Source: Astragalus membranaceus (lineage: Eukaryota; Streptophyta; Magnoliopsida; Fabales; Fabaceae). From it: DNA of 64,000 nt. Every line of letters begins with the position of its first letter. Within the stretch, counting starts at the first letter, position 1. The notes below the pieces were generated by a model. The model saw only the letters and a list, made by a program, of their open reading frames with translations, ran no database searches and was not told where the DNA came from. Shown piece after piece: positions 1-11,942 of this stretch. The stretch covers positions 174,127,144-174,191,143 of the forward strand of contig CM076854.1 of NCBI GenBank assembly GCA_039519185.1, written 5' to 3'. The position numbers were made by a program, and so were the translations under genes.

Positions 1-850
1 TTGTAAATGTGGCTGAAGTTCCCGCGGGAGTAAATACTGCAATATGGTACTCGAATATAAAAGAAAGATAAAAATATAAACACCAATTTAAGTATCATTC
101 TAATACATGTTGGTGTGAAATGACCAAAATAATTAAGACAACACTGATAGACAGTGAAATGTGTGGGTATCATGCAAGGTTGTATCAAAATCACCAATAA
201 AATAGAAACGCTTATACAATGTTGAGAGAATATGATGGAGGGTTCAGTTGTAAATGTGGCAGCAGTTCCCGCGGAAATAAGTATCTATGATGTATTGTAT
301 ATTGCAAATCAAAGAAGCAATAAGTATCTATGGCATATCGTATATTTGTGATTTGGTAGTAGCCGAAAATGAATTCAATAGATATTTCAGGTTCAGAAAT
401 ATAAGGAAAAGAAGTATAAAAATAAATTATTTTTGTAAAGGTTCGGGAAATTATGGTTCTAAAAAATATAAAGAGAAGAAATATAAAAAGAAATTGATAA
501 TTTAAAGTGATGAAATTAGTAAAAAGGTGAGTTGCACGGATTGGTCTCACAAAATTATTTTATTTTTTCACCAAACCAGTTATTGAGGAACAAACTTTGA
601 GTATATAGATAGTTAAATATTTTTTTCAAACGCTAAAGTACCCCTAAAACACACTGCTTATTAGCATCACACTTTACATATTTTGTTACGATTTATTTTA
701 CCAAACCGACTATTGAGGAACAAACTTTGTGTATTTGAATAGTTAAAATTTGTTTCGATCGCTAAAGTACCCAAAACACACTGCTTAACATCACACTTTG
801 CGTATTTTGTCACGAGATTATTTTTTCCGAACTTTAAAGCAATATTATTT
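1..850 (+). repeat. Composite repeat family, copy A
   Basis: A head segment at about 112-280 recurs at about 6810-6972 and 20165-20275; shared words include gaccaaaataa, caccaataaaatag and gtggctgaagttcc. It is followed by at least two tandem units of roughly 125 bp from 549 on, each carrying tattgaggaacaaactttg, ctaaagtacccc, cacactgctta and tcacactttacatattttgt. The same units recur at 20280-20920, and inverted at 21250-22180. The motif gtggctgaagttcccgcgg also appears near position 10 and, altered, near 258. No coding potential is convincing here. The family is not one I can name. Confidence 0.6.
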
Positions 851-1340
851 TTAAAGTGAAAAACATTAAAATATGAAAGAAAAAATAAAAAGGTTTAATT
901 TTAGAATGAAGAAATAAATAAAATAATTTGTGCCAAAAAAAAAGAATGAAGAAATAAAATAATGGCAATTGTGGTAATATGATTGAAATTGGGGGCTAAA
1001 GAATTTGCTGAAGTTTGGAGCCAAACTTGCCAAGCCTCATATAATATAGAGATCTTGATTATATGAGAACTATTTTTATGACATAGTTATACATTTTTTA
1101 AACAGAAAAATATAGTATAATATTAGTTATATGCAATGAGAACTATTTTTACTATGGTAGACACATGGTAAATTAGAGAAAGTGATCCGTTTACATTCAA
1201 TTCCAAAAACCTTTATGAATCGTAGTATATTTAGAGCTAGGATGAGAGAAACTAAACTCACGTTCACGTACAATGTGAAGCTGGTAGACACAGCTTCAAC
1301 GTCCAATTGCCTCGGGACGTTGTATTTGGGAAAGTAGTCG
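851..1340. other. A/T-rich stretch without recognised gene
   Basis: Mostly A/T-rich, with a more balanced stretch from about 1210. The sequence from 1240 to 1348 resumes directly after the inserted element at 1349-1935, so it is the original target sequence of that element. No gene or RNA is seen. Confidence 0.5.
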
Positions 1341-1348
1341 GTCGGGAG

Positions 1349-1935
1349 TACGTAATCAAAACTGGATCGGACATTGAATCGGAAGAGAGGTAGCGGTTCA
1401 GGGGTTTTTGGGTTCAACCGGTTGAATCGGGAGTTGAACCGGAATTAATTAAATACATTATTTAATATATTTTTTACAATATATAAATGATAAAAAACAA
1501 AAAAAAATCATAGTATGACATAATAAAATTATAATATTCAACAATCATAGATAGTTAGATACTAGTATAATGTAAATACTCTCGTAGTAATATTTGTGTA
1601 CACGTTTATTTTTTAATTATTTATTTATTTTATCAATTTAATTATAAAAATGTATAAAAAATATCCCATATACCAAAATTCAACATCATTTATCATTTTT
1701 TTTCCAAAATCAACATGATATACCATTTTTTAAGAAAAATAAAAAAATCCGATTTTCTGCCCGGTTCTCGATTTTTGACCGGTTTCTGGTCCGGTTTCCG
1801 GTTTTTGGCCGGTTTTCCGGTTCAATTCCCGGTTCTTCAGCAATCCGGTTTTGGGGTTCAACTGGACCGGATAAGGGTCCGGTTCTCGGTTCAACCGGTC
1901 GAACCGCCCGGTCCGGTCCGGTTTTGACAACCTTG
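1349..1935. mobile_element. Non-autonomous hAT-like element, 587 bp
   Basis: The 8-bp word gtcgggag flanks the segment on both sides (1341-1348 and 1936-1943), the TSD length expected of hAT elements; the match extends to 9 bp if the preceding g is counted. The right end read inward is caaggttgtcaaaaccggac, which is the usual style of plant hAT ends. The left end (taatcaaaactggatcggac) is a degenerate partner. Both flanks are rich in CCGGTT words and the middle is A/T-rich. There is no transposase. A MULE with a 9-bp TSD is the alternative. Confidence 0.65.
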
Positions 1936-2054
1936 GTCGGGAGCGATCCACGAGATTTTTGTCTTTAATGTAGTGTTAGATTTTGGCACACACCTAAATC
2001 ATTTATAGACTTTTTTTTATAATCAAAATATTTTATTAATGGAAGCACAAGGAG

Positions 2055-2957
2055 TATGATGATATCACGGCAAGTGTACCAGATCGTTGCAAGTAATAGT
2101 ACGGAAAGACCGGATATCAAGGACTGCGGTTAATTATCAGTTTAACAATTTAACTTCTAAATTGAAAATGTACTAAATTGGATTTGTTTGACAGGAAACT
2201 AAAGTGATAAAGCTGTAAATAGTTTTAGTGATTTTAATTTATAATGATAACAAGAACGCAAGTGTGAATTTGTATGAATTAAAAAGCGTTGGGGACGAGC
2301 TTCAATTTACTTCACTCTTATATCTAATGAATCAAACATGTTATTGAACTTATTTTATGATCTATGATCAAATTGTTATAATTATTCTAATCCTAATTCC
2401 TTAGGTAAGAGAACCTTTATTCCTAATGAAAATCCCTAATTCCTTAGGTGACCTTAAAGAGAAATAAGCAGTAATAACAACAATTATCCTATGATTCTGA
2501 ATACCAATGACTATTCCTAGACTAGAGATAAATAGATTTCAATTCTCAAGCATATGTAATTCAAACTTTCATTCATAATCACATATCATAAATCATCCTA
2601 AGAGTGATCAATCCTAGAAAGCATTAAGGACAGAGATTGAAACATAAATCATAACATTCACTCAAATAATAGAGGTTTGATTCAACAATATAAGAGATTC
2701 ATGAATTGTTACTCATCCCCAACAATAGGAAATTTAGCTAGACATAGAAATAGAAATCACAAGAGAAAAGATCAAACTAGAGGGAGAAGCTGACAACATT
2801 GATGCTCCAATGACTTGTTCCCAAGCTTGAATCATCAACGGCGGTCAGCAGAGTGCGAATCCTTGCCGTCACGGACTTCAAAGCGCAAAACCAAACTGTT
2901 CTCAATGATCAGAATGACCTAAAATTTGAGTTATGGGCTTAAATATGAGTTGAATAA
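2055..2957. other. LTR-like fragment, family uncertain
   Basis: Starts around a word typical of plant Ty3/gypsy LTRs (cggcaagtgtaccagatcg). It continues as non-coding sequence with short duplications such as aatccctaattccttaggt near 2395 and 2432. No termini or TSD could be fixed. No gene is seen. Confidence 0.35.
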
Positions 2958-3215
2958 ATGACCCATCGCCTGGTGAGCAAACTCCGTCGCCAGGCTACGC
3001 GAATCAAAACAGCGTCTACGAGAATTCTTCAACACCATCGCCTGGCGAGCAAACTCTGTCGCCTGGCTACCCAAAGCATAACAGCGCCTGCGAGAATTCT
3101 TCAACACCATCGCCTGGCGAGCAAAATCCGTCGCCAGGCTACCCGAAGCAGAACAGCAACCAGAACTCAACCACCATCACCTGGCGAGCTAGTCCCCTCG
3201 CCAGGCGACCAGAAG
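2958..3215. repeat. Tandem repeat, about 80 bp, three to four units
   Basis: Units begin catcgcctgg and contain cgagcaaactc, tcgcctggctacc and gagaattcttcaaca; three are nearly complete and a fourth is partial. Each unit holds the inverted pair gcctggcgagc / gccaggc. Open frames on both strands here are produced by the repeat. Confidence 0.75.
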
Positions 3216-4129
3216 TGAAATTTTGCCTTTTTTGTATTTGTTAAACCGCTTGGTAAGCTCCTGTCATAGCTAGACGAAGGACAACAAAAACACATGAATT
3301 AAAGGTACCAAGTATCTCAAAAACACAAAGGAACTCAATTAAAAACAAATAAACAAAAATCAAACTATTATGATTCTAAAACTCATAATTGAGAAAAATT
3401 TATGACAAGCTAATTAAAAACTAGTCAAACTATACATACAATGCAGAGTAATCACGGTACTCCACCCGGTTATAAGAGGGCCTCCAAAATGTATTGAACA
3501 AATACACTGTAGCTATAATGTTAAGTACATAGCTAAAATAATGCCAACAGACACAAAGTCAATACAGCAGCATGCTGAAAAATTCGCAGCAGCACCCAAC
3601 CTTTCACTCCACATATATCAGCGCCTAATATTCACTGAAGCCTACTCTTCAGCATCCCTTCCAATCAATGCCAGATTGCATCTCTTCTTCTCACCATATA
3701 GCTATATTAATGCCAAGTGTACACATATACATCCACACCTTCATCAGACTATACTCCAGCAACTTATCCACTAGACAACAATGCAACCCCATACAGCAGC
3801 ACCAGCAGGATTCGATCCTTATCAGCCAAATTCCAAATTGCTTCTGCCAATTGCCATCTACCTGCACTTATCATCCAGAAAAAAAATATGTAATCTGCTG
3901 CAACAACACAACAAACATCATATTTCAACCAAGTCCTTGGCCATGATCAACTTCTCACAACCAAGTCCCAAACTCTCCAAGGACCGAAGCACCCACACTC
4001 CAATCTGTCAAGGCTAAAACTCTACTGCAATCATTCCACATCTGAACCTGCACAGAAAATCCCTTCACAATTGAGCCGGAACCAGCAGCGTCACACAAAG
4101 CTTGAGGTAACTGCACTGTGACAACGCCA
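3216..4129 (-). other. Probable LINE 3' untranslated remnant and flank
   Basis: On the minus strand this lies directly downstream of the LINE-like reading frame that stops at 4130. From about 4110 down to 3440 it is non-coding. The exact 3' end of the LINE and a poly(A) tail were not found. Sequence below 3440 is unassigned. Confidence 0.35.
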
Positions 4130-4385
4130 TCACACCGAGTTCAAGCACATCACCGGAATATTACGCCAGTTCTCGAAAGACCAATTCGTGTTCCTTCCCG
4201 CCCTCTCCTTGAACCATTGCCACGAGAGTACCATGACACTATTAAAAATTATAGATTCTTCAACTACCAGCCCATTAAAAACCACTTCGTTTCTAGCTTC
4301 CCAAATCGCCCAAGTTACTACAAGGCAAATAATATACCTAACTCTCCGTTTCCTCTTCCCTGAGTAGAATGGATGCTCTGCAAGT
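4130..4385 (-). pseudogene. LINE ORF2 C-terminal remnant (zinc-binding tail)
   Basis: An open minus-strand frame of about 84 codons ends at a TGA (4130-4132). It reads like the C-terminal zinc-binding tail that follows reverse transcriptase in plant L1-type LINEs: the order is a basic RKRRVR stretch, then WAIWEARNEVVFNG, then SWQWFKERAGR, then a final C-L-N-S before the stop. This WxxWxxRNxxxFNG arrangement is typical of the family by memory. Reverse transcriptase itself is absent, so the copy is 5' truncated, as most plant LINEs are. Sequence above 4385 is unrelated. Confidence 0.6.
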
Positions 4386-5367
4386 CAAATTAAGACCAAG
4401 TGCATATACTCCTATTCCTTGGGAATCGAGTTGACTCAAAAGACAATTGAAACATGGTTTTTTTTTCCTACAAGATTACTAACTAACGAAACATGGTTCC
4501 AAACTTTAATAATGTGCTTATAAAAAGCCTCACAAATATAATAGAACCATTAGTTAGGGATGAGTTAAGACGAGCAAGATGGTTGATCTTTCGAATTATT
4601 ATCATAAAAGATTACCTTTACGGTAGAAAAAATTAAATTAGTTGCCAAAATTAGTGATAGAAAAGTAAAAATCAATCGCTTATTTTGGTGTTACAAAATT
4701 TAGCGACTAAAGTAAAGACGCATTTCACATTTCCCATCCATAATTTCACTATATAAATTTACTTTTTTAATAAACAAATGACTAAATTTACCTTCGACCA
4801 AAGTTTTATTTTAGTCCTTTATTTTTTGTTTCTCGTTTTGATCCTTTATCTATCATTTCTGTGTCAGTTTGGTCCCTTATCTTTTTTTTTCTCACTTTGG
4901 TTCTTTATCTTTCATACATGTTTCAATTTGGTCCTTTTAAACAAAAATACTGAAAAGTGAAGAACACTATGAATGTCTTCAAGCACACCAATGTTCCTTC
5001 GATTTCTTGTTTCTTGAATAACACATGCAATACGCGGCCAAATTGAATGAAACTGGAATCTAATTTGAATAAAATTTTGCAAAGAATTTAATGAAAGCAA
5101 AATTAAGCTCAGAAAAGTACTTATGTACAAAATCACTTATGGAACCGAAATCTTTAATATGAAGTTTAAAAAACCTCCAATCTCAACAATATAGGGCACC
5201 AAATTGAACGATTCCTGAGCCTAAAATGCTCGAAATTCAACTAGGAATCAGAATATGGCAAACATTTTGTTTAGAAAAGCGTTGAAATGCAAAATACCGT
5301 TCAAAATCAATTTGCATCTCTAAAACGTGTTTTGACTCTTATTTGCTCATTCCTTAACCAATTGTGT
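4386..5367. other. Non-coding A/T-rich stretch
   Basis: Between 4800 and 4940 there are repeats of ttagtccttta / ggtcccttatc type words, seen in termini of legume repeats. No TSD or termini could be set and no gene is supported. Confidence 0.4.
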
Positions 5368-5555
5368 TCAACTTGTATTAAGTGTAGAAATTGAACTTAG
5401 CAAAAGGTTTCAACGAAAACAATGCAAATTAGAGAACAATGTGAAAAACAGAAACGCGAATGAAAGTTTCAGTTTTTCACATCGTTCTCAGATTTGCATC
5501 GTTTTTGTTGAAACCTTTGTCTATAGTTTAATTTCTGCACTCAATACGAGTTAAA
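5368..5555. repeat. Fold-back: 85-bp inverted arms, 20-bp spacer
   Basis: The left arm (about 5368-5450) and right arm (about 5473-5555) are imperfect reverse complements. Matching blocks include aggtttcaac / gttgaaacct, atgcaaat / atttgcat and gtgaaaaa / tttttcac. A transcript would fold into one long hairpin. It could be a MITE core or a small-RNA precursor; neither is shown. Confidence 0.7.
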
Positions 5556-6794
5556 CGCATAACAACATAATAATTTCACATTGCACATAATAATTTCAAA
5601 CAACACATAACAAGCATAATTATCACATATATTCAACACATTCGATCATATTTTCAACAATTGTTCTTAAGCATTAAAAAAAATCATGTTTTAACATATC
5701 ATCACAATCAACCAACAACATTTCCAGTCACATACAATTTTAGCATGTCCATTTGCAACATATGAACATGCAATTTAATAAATCAGAGCTCAAGCAATAG
5801 TTAGGCATTTAGGAATCCTAGTTTGTTTAAAGGGAAAGGGGTGAGGAACTCACAAGTTATAGAGCTCACTAGCTCAACCATATTTTGACAGCACTAAAGC
5901 TCTCTTCCTAGCTTCCCAGACCACGAAATTGAACCCCAATCTCCTATTTCTTGCTCCAATCTTCAAGCTCCATTACTCTTCTAGCTATTCCCTAATTTTT
6001 CAAGCTCTAAATCCCTTCAACTAGTAATCTCATCAATCTCCCTCTAGCAAGGACGTGCAAAACGATTTTTATCATGATCTTGAGTAGCTTTAGATTCTGT
6101 TTTGGAGTAATTGGTGAGGTGTTTTTGAATGTGTTTCACTTCTGATTTGTGGATGATTTTGGGGGTTATAATGTGAAGAAATTTTGGGTAGAATATGAAG
6201 GTATATGAAATTCCCAAAAGATAAACACAAGGTTGTTTCTGACACATTTTCCAGCAGCTACCCTTCTTCTTCTAACCCCTTTCTTGCACAAATTTTGACA
6301 CCAAATACTCTGATTTTATGCACAATCTTCATAGATTGGGGCCTTTTACCCAGCCCAATGGTGTTATGCAATTAAAGTTTTCTACTCACACCCCTCCCTT
6401 CTACAATTGCGTTAATGGTCTCAATTCTCAATTCCTATGTTTGGAAGATTCTTAGAGAATGATTATAACTCTATTATCTTAAATCACATACAATTACAAA
6501 CAATAATAGAAATTACATCAACTAATTATCAAAACACACAACTTAAATAAATGTCCAAAGTAATTATTCAATTACTTTGGGTATTACACTCACTATTACC
6601 GCATTTACAGTGTTTGGGTAAAAAAATGGATTTTCGGAATTACACTCACTCAGCTATTCAAGGTACACTCTACAATTCTCAATACTGACTTGAGCGTCAG
6701 AGTTGCATCGAAGGTACCCCACCCGGGATCATCTTGAAACTCGACTTGGACAACAGAAGACCTACCAACTGCAGTCTCGGATGACCGCAAGGTA
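5556..6794. other. Repeat-derived non-coding region with possible LTR end
   Basis: The A/T-rich tail ending gggtattaca at 6588 resembles the 3' end of long gypsy-type LTRs (compare ggatgttaca at 28316). A matching LTR start was not found, so it is either truncated or not an LTR. No gene is seen. Confidence 0.3.
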
Positions 6795-7165
6795 CATAAC
6801 AATACTCGTTGGTGCGAAGTGACCAAAATAAAGAAGACAACACAAATAGAAAGTGAAACACGTGTGTATCGTGCAGGGTTGGATTGAAACACCAATAAAA
6901 TAGAATCACCTATAGAAAGTTGAAAGAGGGTGATTGGAGGATCTATTGTAAACGTGGCTGAAGTTCCGTAAATAAAAACTAAATTAAAACTATAAATTAA
7001 ATAAAAATATTATAAAATTAAAAAGAAACATTAACAAAGACATTGAAATTCATCATCCCATAGATAATAAGAAGAAAAAGTGTAAAAAGTCTTAATAACA
7101 ACAAAGACATTGAATTTGAACATCCATAGATAATTAAAAGAAAACGTTTTAAAAACTTTAATAAC
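6795..7165 (+). repeat. Composite repeat family, copy B (partial)
   Basis: Repeats the head segment of copy A (gaccaaaataa, caccaataaaatag, gtggctgaagttcc), followed by an A/T-rich segment. That segment matches, inverted, the tail of the copy near 22400-22480. Two imperfect direct copies of a roughly 70-bp stretch containing acaaagacattgaa lie at 7034-7165. Confidence 0.55.
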
Positions 7166-7543
7166 GTTATCTATATTCACTGCTGTATTTTCTCAATTTA
7201 CACCTCTTGGGGGGCCCCAATGTGGGTATGACCATGGGTTTTGAGAAATCCTATAGTCAAGTTGTCAGGGGAAGTAGGTAGCATACAGAATGCAACAATA
7301 AATAAATAAATAAATAAATAAAGACAGAAAACAATAAGATAGATTAGGAGGCAAATTAAGCCTTCCATGATTGAGACAGAGAACTGTCTATGACTTACAG
7401 ATTGAAGAAGATCTTACGAGATTGAAGAAGAGATTGAGGAAGAAGAAGAGCTTACAAGTTGCTCTGACTTCTCACTAGAACTAGAGAGATAAGTGATTGA
7501 ATTGTGTAATGGAAGCGTGCCTTCTAACATAAGCCTAAGCACG
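7166..7543 (-). other. Possible transcribed leader downstream of the viral-type promoter
   Basis: On the minus strand this follows the TATA box at 7544-7551 and carries pyrimidine-rich repeats of cttcttc. It also holds a short (aata)n tract near 7297-7321. A tRNA primer site of the form expected for a pararetrovirus was looked for and not found. Confidence 0.3.
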
Positions 7544-7551
7544 TATTTATA
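7544..7551 (-). promoter_or_regulatory. TATA box downstream of the caulimovirid-like ORF
   Basis: Reads TATAAATA on the minus strand, about 630 bp after the end of the RNase H frame. In caulimovirids the pregenomic RNA promoter lies in the intergenic region after the last ORF, so the placement fits. Function is inferred. Confidence 0.45.
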
Positions 7552-7756
7552 ATTGAAAGATTGAATAGTAACCGGTTACTAACCGGAAGGAACAGTAAAG
7601 GACTACTGTTTGGAATCCAATGACTGTTGACTTGGACTGTGCACTAAGGTGACCTGCACTGTGCACTTGAGTCTTGAATTGTTGGCCGGTACTATGCACT
7701 TGAACAGTGGACTGGTAACCGGTACTGTTTGGTATCCAAGGTCTTGAACCGTGGAG

Positions 7757-8107
7757 TCTTGAAAGGTGACAAAAGTGGATTCCTCCTGTCTGCCATGATT
7801 GATGCCTTTGCCAGGTGGCAAGGAATGGAATGATGAAAGCAGATTCCTCTTGTCTGCTTGTGATGATTTGAATTGGTGGGGGACAAAAGCAGAGATGCTC
7901 TTTGTCTGCCATGATTGCTGTGGCTTTGACTAGAGGGGCCCACGTAAACAGGGAACAAAAATTGGTTAGTGAAATAATAATATGAACAGTTTTTCATGCC
8001 ATTGCTGGCACTACGATCACCGTGTTCAAGGGTGTTTGAACAGTTTTTCATGCCATTGCTGGCACTACGATCACCGTGTTCAAGGGTGTTTGAACAGTTT
8101 TTCCCAC
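7757..8107 (-). repeat. Direct repeats upstream of the viral-type TATA box
   Basis: Two identical 54-bp units (7984-8037 and 8038-8091), plus a third partial one from 8092, contain tgccattgctggcactacga. Further toward the TATA box, three imperfect copies of tgtctgccatgattg type words lie near 7785, 7850 and 7905. Duplicated enhancer-like modules upstream of a TATA box fit a pararetroviral intergenic promoter; this role is inference. Confidence 0.55.
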
Positions 8108-8175
8108 TAAAGGTGGTACAGTTGTCTTGTTCAAGGACAAATTTTGAAAACATTTTGAATCTCCCTGAGGAGGAA

Positions 8176-8668
8176 TTAATTACTTCCCTGCAAGTATTCA
8201 CGAGTGAGATAATCAGGGAGAGCATTGTCAGATCCTTTAAGATATTCAATATCAAAATCAAATATGCTTAAAATTGCTTGCCATCTAGCAAAAATTTGTT
8301 TTGATGCAAGATTTTTTACATCCTTCTGTAAGATATCTTTTGCCGACTTGCAATCAATACGAACAAGGAGTTTTTGGTTTAATAAATCAGATTGAAATTT
8401 TGAAATAGATAAAACGATTGCCAATACTTCCTTCTTGACAGTGGAATAATTCTGCTGGGCAGGATTCCAGTGTTTAGAAGTGAAGGTTATGACTTGCTCT
8501 TTTCCAAAAAAATTTTGCTTTAAAATACCGCCATAACCAATGTCAGAGGCATCAGTTTCGACTATTTTAAAAGCTTCAGGATTGGGAAGGTAAAGACAAG
8601 GAAGTTCTTTAACCTGAGATTTGATTTGTTTGACAACATTGGTATGAACATTTGTCCAGGGAGGAGGA
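8176..8668 (-). pseudogene. Caulimovirid-like polyprotein, RNase H fragment
   Basis: This is the C-terminal part of the polyprotein that begins at 19383 and is cut by the solo LTR at 8669-15380. Motifs in order are ETDASDIGYGG (first RNase H acidic residue), then KHWNPAQQNYSTVKKE, then RIDCKSAK, and FARWQAILSIFDF followed by GSDNALPDYLTREY. These are the signature blocks of the RNase H domain of caulimovirid enzymatic polyproteins. It stops at 8178. The duplicated target bases GAGGA at 8664-8668 mark where the LTR entered. No start codon belongs to this fragment. It is separated from the reverse transcriptase by 6.7 kb and cannot be made as part of one protein from this locus. Confidence 0.85.
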
Positions 8669-10489
8669 TGTTGAACCAAGGACAAACACTCTTTGTTTTG
8701 TATGATAACAAATTACATTTAGTCTACTAATGGTTGTAGTGTATAAAAGTGCAGGGACAAAATAAAGTACAGGACATGAATCAAAGAGCAGGAGATATTA
8801 AAGTGGAGCAGCTTGGAGAAGAAGCCACCTTAGAAGTCAAGACCTATTTGTTTATCCGCTTTCTTTAGGACACTGTGTAAGGTCCTATCACTGAAGGTCT
8901 ATGACTTTTAGTAGCTGAGAGATGAGTTTTTCGAAACATGCATGGTGCATCAAAATAGTTGTGAAAAATATTTTATAAAATTGCATGCATGCATAAGGTG
9001 GCACCTAAACCTAAAAATAATTTTGTGGAAAGCTAGAAATCGATTTCTATCATTTTCTAAATCATGAAATCGATTTCTTAATCCTATTTTAAAGCTTGAA
9101 ATCGATTTCCCTATCCAATGTTAAAACAAAGAATCGATTCATACATATACTCAAGCCAAAGCCAAGAATCGATTCCTCCTTACTTTAACTAAACATGAAA
9201 TCGATTCTTACCTATTTAGGATGTCTCAAGAATCGATTTCCTTCTTTTTTAAAACACAATGAAATCGATTCCTTTAATTTTCTAAAGGCAATGAATCGAT
9301 TATCTCTTGGATTGTCTTCACACATAATCGATTAACAAGCAACATCAATGTTTCCTCTTTTATCAAACAATCGATTATGTCTTGTTGTGCATTAAGGCCA
9401 TAATCGATTTCTTCAAAAATATTCAACGGTTGTTTTTTGAATCCCTATAAATAGGAAACTAAGCTTCACATTTTCAAACACACCACACACCACATTTTTC
9501 TAAACCTCTCTACTTCTCACATACATCTTCTAAATCTGAGAAAGAGAGAAAATAGAGCTTCAACTTTCATATCATTTTCTATTTTCCATATCACTCATCT
9601 CTTAGTCACTATACTGTCATTATATCAGAGGTGATTGGATTATAGATCTCTGTTTGTATTCGTTACTCTATTTGTGGGGTCACTCTGAAATCCTGGGAAT
9701 TGTTCTTGGGTCTCTCAATCAGGAGATTGAGTTGGTTTGAAATCCTGGGAGGTGATCTTGGGTCGTTCAATCGGGGAAGATTGAAGCGGTATTGAAATCC
9801 TGGGAGGTGCTCTTGGGTCGTTCAATCAGGAGATTGAAGCGGTTGAAATCCTTAGCGGGGAGCTCGGGTTCTCAATTCAGGGGAATTGAGATTTGCTATT
9901 TGAAGTTGATTGTTTGTAAAACATTGGTTCTTCATATAGTGGTTATCAGCAAAGTCCAAAGGTTGCAAAGCCGGAGGCCGAGGACATAGGGCTTTTATCC
10001 CGAACCTCGTAAAATTCCTGGTGTATCTCTATCCCTCTCTCTTTACTTTATTTACTGTTTATATCTGTTTATAATATCACTACTCTGATCTGAATCTGTT
10101 AATCTGGTTGTATAACTATATCCCTACTCTGATCTGAATCTGTTAATCTGGTTATAGTTATACTCGCTGTACTACAGATCTGCTTATCTATCATCTTCTC
10201 TATTACTACTGTAGATCTGCTATATTCAATATCCACTAGTGGAAAAAATGGATTCTGCATCAGCAATTAATATCGGTTCAAAAACTAACTGATGTTAAAA
10301 ATAAGGCGGTGGCATTTTTGAAATTATCATGAAAGTTTTCGCATCGGTTGAGGCTCCAACCGATGTAGAATTGCACACCTATGGCAAGATTACATATTTA
10401 ATATCAGGTCCAATGGCAACTGATGCGGAAAACCCAAAATTAACATCAGCTCTCTAATTGAACTGATGCGAAAAATCCCAAATTTTTTA

Positions 10490-11007
10490 GCGCTTCACCC
10501 TAAATCCTCTCACACGTCGTTCTCTCAGCACAAACCTCACGGCACAAACGTCGTTCTCACCCTAACCTCAGACATCGTTCTCACTGTTTCTCACAGCACA
10601 AAGCCACAAACGTCGTTCTTTCTCACACGATCTTTCTCACACTAACCTCATGGCATCAACGGCGCCGTTCTCACACTAACCTCACAGCATCAACGACGCT
10701 GTTCTCTCCCTCTCACTCTGCGTCTCACCCTCTCACCCTAAACCCCAAACGTTCTCCACGCCGTTCTCTCTGCGTTGTCCACGCCGTTGCTGCGCCGACG
10801 CTGTCTCTGGAAACCCACTTCGTCGCTGTCTCGGTCTCTCACATTATCGCCTCTTCTTGTAAGTTCTGCCTCGCTCTTCATTGTCTGTGTTATAATTAAA
10901 GTGGTGCTGATAAAGGGGACTGATTTCGTTTTGTATTGTTTGAGATTGTTTGAGACTATTTTGTTTGAGATTGATTGGGACTATTTTGTTTTGTATTGTT
11001 TGAGATT
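10490..11007 (+). other. Probable captured upstream region of the P1 gene
   Basis: A pyrimidine-rich segment with repeated cgtcgttctc and cctcac words, resembling a plant 5' untranslated region, followed by a T-rich intron-like stretch with repeats of gtttgagattg. It lies directly before the P1 homology. No ATG of P1 is present. Confidence 0.35.
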
Positions 11008-11749
11008 GTTTACGGAGAGACTGCTTGCTCCTATGCCCTTCTCAACCTTGAGGATGATAAAATCACCGTCACTGTATCCTTTTTTCCGACCTTAACATTT
11101 CTGTTAATTATTATTACGATGCTCGAATTATTTTTTAGTTTGAGCCTTTTTTCGTGGTAGTTAATTTTAATTAATTTGTTGTTGCCCTTTTTTGTTGGAT
11201 CTAATGATTCTGTTAAAATGATTTTTTCCGTAGAAACTTTGTCAATATAATCCGTATTATCTATCTTGTTTGGAATGGGTTTAATACCGAGGGAGTAGAA
11301 TTGAGTTTTTCGTTTACATGAAATAGGGTTTATTGTACAAAAGTTGTAAGTTATCACGTGAATACGACGTGTTTGCCCCTTAATTAGTTGTAATAGGCTG
11401 ACAAGATCAGCACCTTGTTGAAAAGTGCAAAGGTTGAAGTAGAATAGTATTGGCCCACCTTATTTGCTAAACTTGCTGAGAAGAAAAATATTGGTGATTT
11501 GATCGCCAGTGCTGGAGGTGGTGGCGCTCCTGTTGCTGTCTCAGCGGCCCCAATTGCAGCCGCTACTGCCGCTGCTGCCCCCGCAGCAGAGGAGAAAAAG
11601 GTATTTCTTTTGGGAAATATTCGTTCATGTGTTTGTTGTTGAACACTGCATTATGTTTTGGTTGGCTAATTGGCTTGTTTGATGCAATTTTACAGGAAGA
11701 ACCCAAAGAAGAGAGTGATGATGACATGGGCTTCAGCTTGTTCGATTAG
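11008..11749 (+). pseudogene. RPP1: Captured 60S acidic ribosomal protein P1 gene fragment
   Basis: Three exon-like blocks encode most of plant P1, the stalk protein that recruits translation factors to the large subunit. Exon A (to 11073) gives GETACSYALLNLEDDKITVT. Exon B (11397-11600) gives DKISTLLKSAKVEVE, then a stop, then YWPTLFAKLAEKK and an Ala/Gly-rich hinge. Exon C (11696-11749) gives the conserved acidic tail EESDDDMGFSLFD and stop. Introns keep GT/AG borders. The start codon is lost (the first codons read VYGE) and TAG at 11445-11447 interrupts exon B. The natural introns show DNA capture rather than retroposition. It is broken as a P1 gene. Confidence 0.9.
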
Positions 11750-11942
11750 GCACTCTTTTAATATCTTCCGCTCAATTTTTGCTTTGTGAATAATAATATG
11801 ATTCTGTGAATAAACTTTCTAGCCTTATCATGGTTGTATTGCCCCCTCACCCATCGTTATGACTCTTTCCAATCTATTGTTCGTTGGTTCTGATCATAGA
11901 TCTCATTTCTGACTTTGTGACAAAATAATTGTCTGGAAATTC

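Noticed and set aside
2958..3215. CRISPR-like spaced repeats
   Set aside because: The units are contiguous and the whole unit repeats, with no unique spacers; the setting is a plant nuclear genome.
7692..8261. 189-codon minus-strand frame after the RNase H fragment, as a further viral protein
   Set aside because: It overlaps the RNase H frame in another phase and is largely the translation of the duplicated 54-bp modules; no viral motif is seen.
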